From Alectoria sarmentosa (taxonomy: Eukaryota > Ascomycota > Lecanoromycetes > Lecanorales > Parmeliaceae), in contig WOGZ01000010.1 in the NCBI GenBank assembly GCA_009733775.1, positions 124,001-188,000 on the forward strand: DNA of 64,000 nt. Reading direction: 5' to 3'. Made by a program: the position numbers and the translations under genes. Under the pieces are notes generated by a model, which worked only from the letters and a program-made list of their open reading frames with translations, did no database searches and was not told the origin of the DNA. Below, in pieces: positions 57,164 to 64,000 of this stretch (position 1 is the first letter of the stretch; each line of letters starts with the position of its first letter).

Positions 57164-57787
57164 ATGAACCTAAACCCCTCCCCCGTCCTCACTCTCCCGC
57201 CCGAACTTCGCAACCATATCCTTGAAACACTCTTCTTCGGTGCCCAGCTCTCCACTCTCTGCAAATGCCATCGCCGCAATCCTTTCCAGCGCGCCAACTA
57301 TGGGATTCTGGCCACCAACAAGCAACTCCATTGCGAAGCCTCGAACATCCTATTTCACGGCGCAGTGCTACGACTAGACATAGCTCAAGAAATGATGGAT
57401 TATCTCCCATCACTCGTGACCAAGACTGTCATCCCAGCTTGGTCCTGGTATGTTTGCGATAGGTACCGCGACAAGGGGACCGATCTGGAATTCTTGCAGG
57501 GCTGGCAAGGGCTTAGGAGGGTGAGGTATTTTGAGATGTCCCTACCTTCAGAGCTCATGATAGACGGGCTGCCACGTATGACCGAAGAGGGCATGTGGCG
57601 ATACCTGACGGCCTGCGAGATAGCCGTTGGCTTTGTCAATGGGTTGCCAGATGTCGAAAGCTTGACAATAGACACGGATGCAGATGGGTCCGCATGGTTG
57701 GAAAAGTGTAAGGAGAAGTTGCGCGCGATGATAAGTGCGAAGCTTGTGATATTGCAAAGGGATGATAATTGTGGGCATCAGCCTTGA
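57164..57787 (+). CDS. F-box-like fungal hypothetical protein
   Basis: Single exon, 207 aa. Residues 8-25 (VLTLPPELRNHILETLFF) followed by GILATNKQLHCEASNILF form the F-box-like opening common to a very large ascomycete family, in which LPPELR starts the first helix and the CRQ-like segment (here TNKQLHCEA) the third. The rest lacks LRR or WD repeats and probably forms a small alpha/beta domain. If it is a true F-box it would bind Skp1 in an SCF ligase, but many family members are untested. Short genes of this family are often recent expansions; codon use looks normal here. Confidence 0.7.
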   Translation: MNLNPSPVLTLPPELRNHILETLFFGAQLSTLCKCHRRNPFQRANYGILATNKQLHCEASNILFHGAVLRLDIAQEMMDYLPSLVTKTVIPAWSWYVCDRYRDKGTDLEFLQGWQGLRRVRYFEMSLPSELMIDGLPRMTEEGMWRYLTACEIAVGFVNGLPDVESLTIDTDADGSAWLEKCKEKLRAMISAKLVILQRDDNCGHQP

Positions 57788-58725
57788 GCGCACATTGTGG
57801 CCCTCAAGCAACTGCAGCTCAGGAAACTGACAGGATATGATCTTGCTTTTAATCACCGAAAGGATCTAAGTCCGGAGACGGTTCATGGCCCTGCATGATA
57901 TAGTAGAACGCTGGGACCAAGGGCGAAGATGTTGGTCTTCCGATCCGAGTGACTGGGCTCCGCTCGAGACATAAGACTTGAGCTTCTCTCGGGCAAGGCT
58001 GTTCATGTCGAGGCGCCCGTCTGCCCGGAAAGGATATCCTTCAAAGTCACAGAAGCCAATGGCGACGTTTTCGGTGTGCCTCACGGTGGTTCACCGTCGT
58101 GATGCTGGCATGTGTGGCCTTTTTGGTGCTGAAATCTGTAGCATTACTTACTGATATGATCGTTTGTAGTTCTTATCTCCAAAACTCGGGATGTGAAACA
58201 GGCGTCCTTATGGATTTTGTTTGGAATGATTGGGCTTTTACACTTCGATAGCGCCCCTCGCTCCGTATCAAGCACATTGTCATTCACACAAAGTCTGTTT
58301 TATATCCACCTCAATGGTCGCTTCGTCCAATCTATCACTCTCTACCTACGCTGTGGATGGTCTACCGCTTCTCCCTGGAGAGTCCAATCTTTGACCACAA
58401 ATATCCATTACGCTACGGGTACCACATCGAATCCATACAGATATTTCCTCAGCTCGATTGAGGAGAATGAATAAGTCTCCAAGCCGAGGGCACGGAAAAC
58501 ACGCCAAGATAATTCATGATGTATAATGAATGAAAGATATGCGAAGACTACAATTGCTTTCGAAAAGATCCAGGCGTAGCCAAAGCGACGTCTTTATTTC
58601 TCTTTCACTATCGACATGTACACAAGTATGCATGCAACCACAGCATATGCACCGTGAGTCTCCTCGTAGCCGCTCGCCCATTCCAGTCCGAAAGCGCCCC
58701 AGTCTTTCCATTCCCCCGAGCGAAT
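57788..58725. other. Intergenic with one conserved-looking fragment
   Basis: 938 bp. On the minus strand 58084-57866 the frame reads HTENVAIGFCDFEGYPFRAD, GRLDMNSLAREKLKSYVSS and LRPWSQRST, which looks like a real but partial protein piece from an uncharacterised fungal family. No partner exon was found on either side, so it is probably a gene remnant. The rest shows nothing. Confidence 0.4.
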
Positions 58726-59065
58726 CTATTTGTTCTTCTTCGTTTGCCAAACTAAATCTCCCGTCAGCGACATAACTAGCATGAACTAATGGGACAGGCC
58801 TACCCGCAACGCCAAATGGCAGTCCAAAAAAGAAGGCTGTACTGGGATCAGCGCCGTCACTGCTAATCGCATGATCTGACTACTAACCCATCGTCCCCCA
58901 GTATCTCAAAGCAAAGAACTTCGTCAACGGGTTGAACGGGAGGTTGCTCCGAGGTCCTTCGGGGTAATGGTATGGGCTCGAGAGGCGGGCTGCGGAGGTG
59001 CGAAAGCCGCGGCTGGCGATCATGGACGATACCTTTGAGGCGCGGATGGCGGTTCGTGGAAGCAT
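58726..59065 (-). CDS. COX8: Cytochrome c oxidase subunit (COX8/VIIc)
   Basis: Small nuclear-encoded subunit of respiratory complex IV. Three exons, 59065-58888, 58836-58804 and 58751-58726 (33 and 26 bp for the last two), give 78 aa. The N-terminal part MLPRTAIRASKVSSMIASRG is a mitochondrial presequence. The mature chain starts SSPYHYPEGPRSNLPFNPLT, the family hallmark, followed by FFALRYWG and a membrane helix split over the small exons (AFFFGLPFGVAVWQTKKNK). The introns are 51 and 52 bp. The gene is head to head with ILV6. Confidence 0.9.
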
Positions 59066-59357
59066 CTGGGCTGTCAGTACGTACAAGGATATAGAACTCA
59101 TCGCATCATACCTTGTCCGTTGGCTGTCTGGATGGTGTACTGTAGGGAGGTTCAAGCTCCGCGATGATGAGGTTGACCGTTTTCGCCTCGGAAGGCTTAG
59201 CGCGAAGCACCCCGGCTCAAATTTTTGAATACTCCCACGCTCAAAAGTGAACTTCAAAATTGTACCATTAATGTCACATCACCATTCAGGACGGTGAGCA
59301 GGACATTTGAATCACAATCGCCTCAATCTACCAGGAATCTTCGAACACCAGGCCACA
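59066..59357. promoter_or_regulatory. Bidirectional promoter, COX8 and ILV6
   Basis: 292 bp between start codons of two mitochondrial-protein genes. A CAG acceptor-like site directly before the COX8 ATG suggests a 5' UTR intron there. No TATA box is evident. Confidence 0.5.
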
Positions 59358-60386
59358 ATGGCCGCCCGCCGCACCCTCACCTCCGTTCCCTTGTGCATCA
59401 CACTCGCACAACCCATCCGTCAAACCTCGAAGCATCTCTTCCCCCGGAGAACGCAACACACATCCTCCTCCACCTCCGCATTAGCCTACAAAGCCCTCCA
59501 CCGCCGTGTGAACCCACTCCCGACCCAAGACTCGCTCCCTTCGTGGTCCGCGCCCGCCGCCGTATCCTCGATCCTCTACGAAACGCCCCTGCCCTCGGCC
59601 CTGCCGCCGAAACGGCACATACTCAACTGTCTCGTGCAGAACGAGCCGGGCGTCCTGTCCCGCGTCTCCGGCATCTTGGCCGCGAGGGGGTTCAACATTG
59701 ACAGCCTGGTCGTCTGCAATACGGAAGTGGAGGATCTATCGCGCATGACGATCGTGCTGTCGGGCCAAGATGGGGTGGTCGAACAGGCTCGTCGGCAACT
59801 CGAAGATTTGGTGCCCGTGTGGGCGGTGCTGGATTACACGGCCGCTCCCCTCGTGCAGCGGGAACTGCTGCTGGCAAAGATCTCGATCCTGGGACCGGAG
59901 TATTTCGAAGACCTCATGGCACATCACAGGGAGATGTCAGCGGCGGACGCATCGAAGCTCGAGGAGTTGGCGCAATCGGCAGGTGCGGCAGAACAAGGCC
60001 AGCGTGGGGGACCCGACGCCGACTATCATCCCAATCGACTGGCGGCCAGTCAGGCGTTGAGACACAAGTATGAGCATTTGGATGCCATCACGCATTTGAC
60101 GCATCAATTTGGCGGGAAAGTATTGGATATAAGCACCAATAATTGTATAGTTGAGATGTGAGTTCCATTACCTCTTTTCCCGCTGATTGCCACTAACATT
60201 GGGTGCAGCTCTGCGAAACCCCCTCGGATAGATGCATTTATGAAGCTCATCTCACCCTTTGGCATTTTGGAATCTGCACGGACTGGCCTGATGGCTCTGC
60301 CTCGATCACCGTTGGATAGCGGAGCAGAGGAACTTGAGAAGGAGGCGGGTGACGTGGTAGATGCGAGCTCGCTGCCGCCAGGGTAG
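59358..60386 (+). CDS. ILV6: Acetolactate synthase regulatory subunit
   Basis: Small regulatory subunit of acetohydroxyacid synthase in mitochondria, which raises activity of the catalytic subunit (Ilv2) and confers valine feedback inhibition. Two exons, 59358-60157 and 60209-60386, give 325 aa. Residues 1-50 form a basic, Ser-rich presequence. The ACT domain starts HILNCLVQNEPGVLSRVSGI (about 93) with RGFNIDSLVVCNTEVEDLSRM minus its last residues. A typical fungal insert rich in Ala/Glu (SAADASKLEELAQSAG) follows. The second ACT-like part includes ITHLTHQFGGKVLDIS, and exon 2 gives SAKPPRIDAFMKLISPFGIL. It is 51 bp from intron donor to acceptor. All junctions match the family. Confidence 0.95.
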
Positions 60387-60709
60387 TGGCCAGTAACCTA
60401 TATTTTAATGAAGTATATCTCGATCTAGCGTCGGCGTTCTTGTAAAATATCCCATCACAAATAGACTGGGCATAACTAGAACTTTGTGCTTTGGATAGCC
60501 CCCGCCCTTCAATGTGATAGTTCTTAACCGTTCAAAAGAGAATCAAGTGGATGTACAAAAAATTCGTAGACCAAATACGCCACATCAACACAGCCATGCC
60601 TCATATACTTCACCAATAACGCCACGCTTACCGCCCAACCACATTCAAAATCCAGACGACGATCCCGCCACACCCATTCCCTTCGCCACCGTTCCCGCTC
60701 CCTCACAAC
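60387..60709. other. Convergent intergenic region
   Basis: 323 bp between the ILV6 and DUF3712 stops. It should contain both terminators. No other feature is visible. Confidence 0.5.
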
Positions 60710-63568
60710 TCACAAGCTCACCCGAGCACCAACGCCCCTCCCCACAAACCAGATCCGCTGCCGCCACAGTCCAACCCCAACCCCCACGTCCGCCCTGGCA
60801 TCCAGCCTCAGACTGCCCCCGAGCGCCTGCTTGACGGCCTCGTACCCGACGCCGCCCAGGTCCCAGTCGACCGGCAACCGGGGGCTCGTGCTCGCGCCGG
60901 GGGGCACGTCGAAGGGCACGTCGTACAGGATCGCGCCGACGGCTTCGGTGCGGTTGTAGTAGGCCGTGGCGTTCAGGTACGTGACTGTGATGGTGGAGTA
61001 TGGGAGAGGGGAGAGCAGGGTGAAGGTTGCGGTGGAGGTGATGAGATGGAAGGTGGCGTCGTCGATGAATTTGGGGGCGTTGGGGTCGCGGTCGTCGTCG
61101 TCTTCGTCGTCCGGGTCGCGGTTTGGGTTCTTGGGTGGGGTGAGTTTGGGGGTTGGGATGTCGATGGAGAGGGAGGAGAGGGCCTTGCCGAGATTGGGTT
61201 GGTGAGGGATCGTGCCGGCGTGGGTGGCGAGGGTTAGGGACGTATTGAAGCCTGTTCGGTTTAGTTTGAGGACGAACGGTAGGGGTAAAGCGGAGCTCGG
61301 CATGGTGCTGCTGACCAGATATGTACTGTGAGAGGAGCTCTTTTCCTTGGGCTATTCCCTTCTGTCCACTTGGGGTCAAGGGATCCCAGAGAGCTTCGAC
61401 GAGAATGTTATGATTTGGCCCTGGCACGACGGCGATATTTCGAGCGGTCGCATGCCCGATCTCGGTACCATTGCTCAGCATTTTGATATTCACATACGGT
61501 ACGATAGCGGAATATTCGGTGGGATTCGTGATATTGATTTTGGCCTCCAAGGAGAGCGTTGACATCGTGGTTTCCATAACACGCAGAGAGCCAACCTGAG
61601 GCGAGAAACCCTTCAGCTCTCCCCCGGATATTGCTAGATTACAAAGCATCAGCATCCAACGCCCTAGTGCTATCATACATCCGTGAAAATAGGATAACTA
61701 ACGCTTGACAAAAACCTTTCCCTCTGCTGGAATCTCTCGAACCACAAATTTCCCAAGCGCCGTCTCCGTTTCTACATCCACATCGGCCTTGACACCCAGC
61801 ACCACCGACTTGCCGCCAAATATCAAATCTTGCACAACGTCTGTGAAAACATCATCATCGGTGATCTTCAAAGGAGCCTTCTTGACTAGGGATTCGACGG
61901 CCAAGCCTGCTTCGACATCGTCATGAGCCTCGATTCGTGTCGTATTCGCTTTTTGCCATTTGTTGAGATCAAGACGGCCGAACTTCTTTTCATGATAAAA
62001 TACGTCGGCATCTGCGCGAACACGGCTAACGTCGATCGGGAAGTTCATTTCCTTCGGCAGACCAACGAGGGCTTTGACGGTTGCAGAAATCCTCGGCGAA
62101 GCCTGAGGTGTGTCAGGGGCAGCGAACGGATCCGGCAGAGTAAAGTGGACATCAGCCAGGGAAAAGTTTCGAATGAGATTGTCGAAGCTCTTCCCTGGAA
62201 AGGGAACAGGAACGGTAACACTCTGGATGAGCGCGGTCACCCAGTCAGGTGTATTGCCTAATGGAGATTCCGAACCGCGGACGTAGACGGTTGTCTCGTC
62301 CCCGCGGATGTACTCGCCGAGAAGAGCATCCAATGGCGATTTTCGAGTCATTGGACATGTGGCGAGGAGTGTTTCGGGTAACTTTTTGAGAAACCCTCCA
62401 ACTTGGACCTCAACATCTTTCTTGGGCTCCACCTGGATCTCCTCGGTTGTTGCATCTGCAAGCCTGAGGTAGGGTTGGTCCGGAGAACAGCCCTGGACTA
62501 AGATATCAAAGCCAAGTGGAGGGACTGTAAACTTGACCGGATAATCATTGCTCAATACAAGCGAAACATCTGCTGCCATGCCTCTTCCACCGTCTGGTAG
62601 CTTGATTTCGTGAAAATTCAGTTTCGTTATGTTGTACTTAGGTATGGAAGGGAGTTCGTTCCCTATTCCTTAATGATCAGTTCTTGACTGCCATTGTCGG
62701 GCTGAGTAACAAGCTCATCTGAGTACTCACCCTTGAACATGATTGTTTCTGCGAGACTCTGTGTACCCAGACCGAATATGCCGGACTTTAATGGTACGTC
62801 TGCAACACCTCTGACGGTCAAATCCCCAATTCTTCCTTCTAACCAATCATTGGCCATTCGTCGTATACCATCCAGATCGCCAGCTGCAAGGTCGCTCAGA
62901 AAATCGAGATGTGTGGTATGGCCATCCCTGATATCCACCACGAGCGGCGGCACGTCCGCAGTTCCAAGTAAAAGATCTCCATACTCAGGTAAGAAAACCT
63001 TGACTTTCGAACGCTTGCTTTCCACAGCTCTTGCGATCCATGTCCCAGCACGGCCTAGGTCCCTCACAGGCTTCTTTTGAACTCTCGACCCGTCAAGCGT
63101 AAAATCGCCCCGTATCCTTGCTCTTACGCCCGTTGATGTGAAGGAATCTATTGATAGATCTGTAGGCTCGAAGACCATGGCCTCTCTCGCATACTCTTCT
63201 GCTACCTCTGGTGTAGCAAAACCCAAGCAAAGTATTACAATAACCACCAGGCCCAGGATCGTCAAAGCAATAATTGTGGGCCATCTTCGAGAAGACTTGC
63301 CTTTGCTTGGTCCCCCATTTTGTATTGACCTCAACGACGAGGCAGCAGCTGAAGGGGATTCGTCGTGAACTGGTGCATCACCATAGTTGCGATGATCTTC
63401 ATCTCGTGAGAGCAGAGGAGCCGATTCCCCTGGGTGCTTGGACTGATTGGAAAATTTTGAATTCCTCGATGTCGTAGAGGCTTTGGACTTGTGGGATGGA
63501 GGTCTCTCAGACCTTGATTGATCGGCGCCTGCTTCGCCAAGGAGAGGTGAGGCAGGATTGTCGGACAT
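60710..63568 (-). CDS. DUF3712 membrane protein
   Basis: Uncharacterised fungal family of the vacuolar/periplasmic DUF3712 type. Four exons, 63568-62731, 62668-61703, 61633-61316 and 61251-60710, give 887 aa, introns 62-69 bp. The cytosolic N-terminus (about 95 residues) is Ser/Lys-rich and contains PLL motifs (SPLLGEAG, APLLSRDE), which resemble dileucine-type vacuolar sorting signals. One membrane helix follows (IIALTILGLVVIVILCLGFA, about 101-120). The large lumenal part has repeated LEA-like beta domains (VSLVLSNDYPVKFTVPPLGF, LEAKINITNPTEYSAIVPYV) with N-glycosylation sites. The C-terminal exon has an Asp-rich insert (DPDDEDDDDRDPN). Start ATG 63568 is preferred to an open extension to 63646. 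Confidence 0.85.
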
Positions 63569-64000
63569 TATCGAATCTGAAGGGTCATTGGTATGCACTG
63601 TAATGATGGCAGGTGGGTAATAGCTTGGGAGTAACGTTGATACCAATGTTGGGGTTAGCAGTGGTGAGGAATACAGGTTGATCGTGGTTGGCGTCTAGGA
63701 TTTGAGCTCGGGTTGCTATCGCAGGAGGCGGGCGAGTCCGCAATTAGTGCAGTCGATGACGATTGGCGTATGCACCAGGCTTCGGAGTTCTTGGCGCTGA
63801 GAAAATGGCACACACCTGTTAACTACCTTTTGAATACTGACAGAGATATCATCACGTAGTTTAGGGACAATTTCTCTATATTCAGGATATTCATTTTACC
63901 TGCACTGTAACTTACCATTATGTTTGGAGTTCTTAAGAAATCTCCGACATCAGCTCTTTCTGGATGTTTCTTCAAGCCTTAGGATAGTCAAAGGTTTCTT
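63569..64000. other. 5' flank of DUF3712 gene
   Basis: 432 bp to the window edge. No coding signal is seen; it presumably holds the promoter. Confidence 0.45.

Noticed and set aside
1..64000. tRNA, rRNA and CRISPR search by eye
   Set aside because: No cloverleaf with a TTCGAATC-type T-arm, no rRNA core sequence and no regularly spaced repeats were seen; a program such as tRNAscan would be decisive.

Overview
The window is nuclear DNA of a filamentous ascomycete (Pezizomycotina). Nearly every recognisable gene has short introns (about 41-75 bp, GT..AG), and the families include HET-domain, fungal ULD/ankyrin, DUF3712, NmrA-like and TTYCP-type cell-wall proteins. The family content and degraded polyketide genes fit Dothideomycetes or relatives, but the class cannot be fixed from sequence reading alone. 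I worked out exon structures by keeping frame and family continuity across splice sites.

Left third (1-25 kb) is mostly housekeeping: a hypothetical gene running off the left edge; YVH1 with an unusually long intron; VFA1 and a mitochondrial acyl-CoA thioesterase in tandem; an unrecognised 501-aa protein; a POF1-like nucleotidyltransferase; a secreted Ser/Thr-rich cell-wall protein; a TCP11/SOK1-like protein; an FMN-dependent 2-hydroxyacid oxidase; and an NmrA-like reductase.

The middle (25.6-38.9 kb, all minus strand) is the most unusual part. An 867-aa protein (fungal STAND-type N-terminal region, ubiquitin-like domain, Cys-rich segment, ankyrin repeats) lies next to a six-exon gene for a 2801-aa sacsin-like protein with two Hsp90-type ATPase folds and a C-terminal BTB domain. 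A diverged direct repeat of about 285 bp lies about 0.4-0.5 kb upstream of each start codon, so the pair may share regulation or descend from a segmental duplication. A role in surveillance or chaperoning is inference.

39-46.5 kb is again housekeeping: a Pep12-type syntaxin, a cytochrome c/c1 heme lyase divergent from mevalonate diphosphate decarboxylase, and Elongator subunit 1.

47-57.8 kb is accessory: an alpha/beta hydrolase with an Asp nucleophile, a broken SAT-domain fragment of a non-reducing polyketide synthase facing a truncated O-methyltransferase pseudogene (remains of a secondary-metabolite cluster), a membrane protein, a large protein fusing a trypsin-like fold (apparent His-Glu-Cys) to a HET domain, and an F-box-like protein. 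The right end (58.7-63.6 kb) carries COX8 and ILV6 head to head and a DUF3712 membrane protein. No tRNA, rRNA, CRISPR or intact transposon was recognised.
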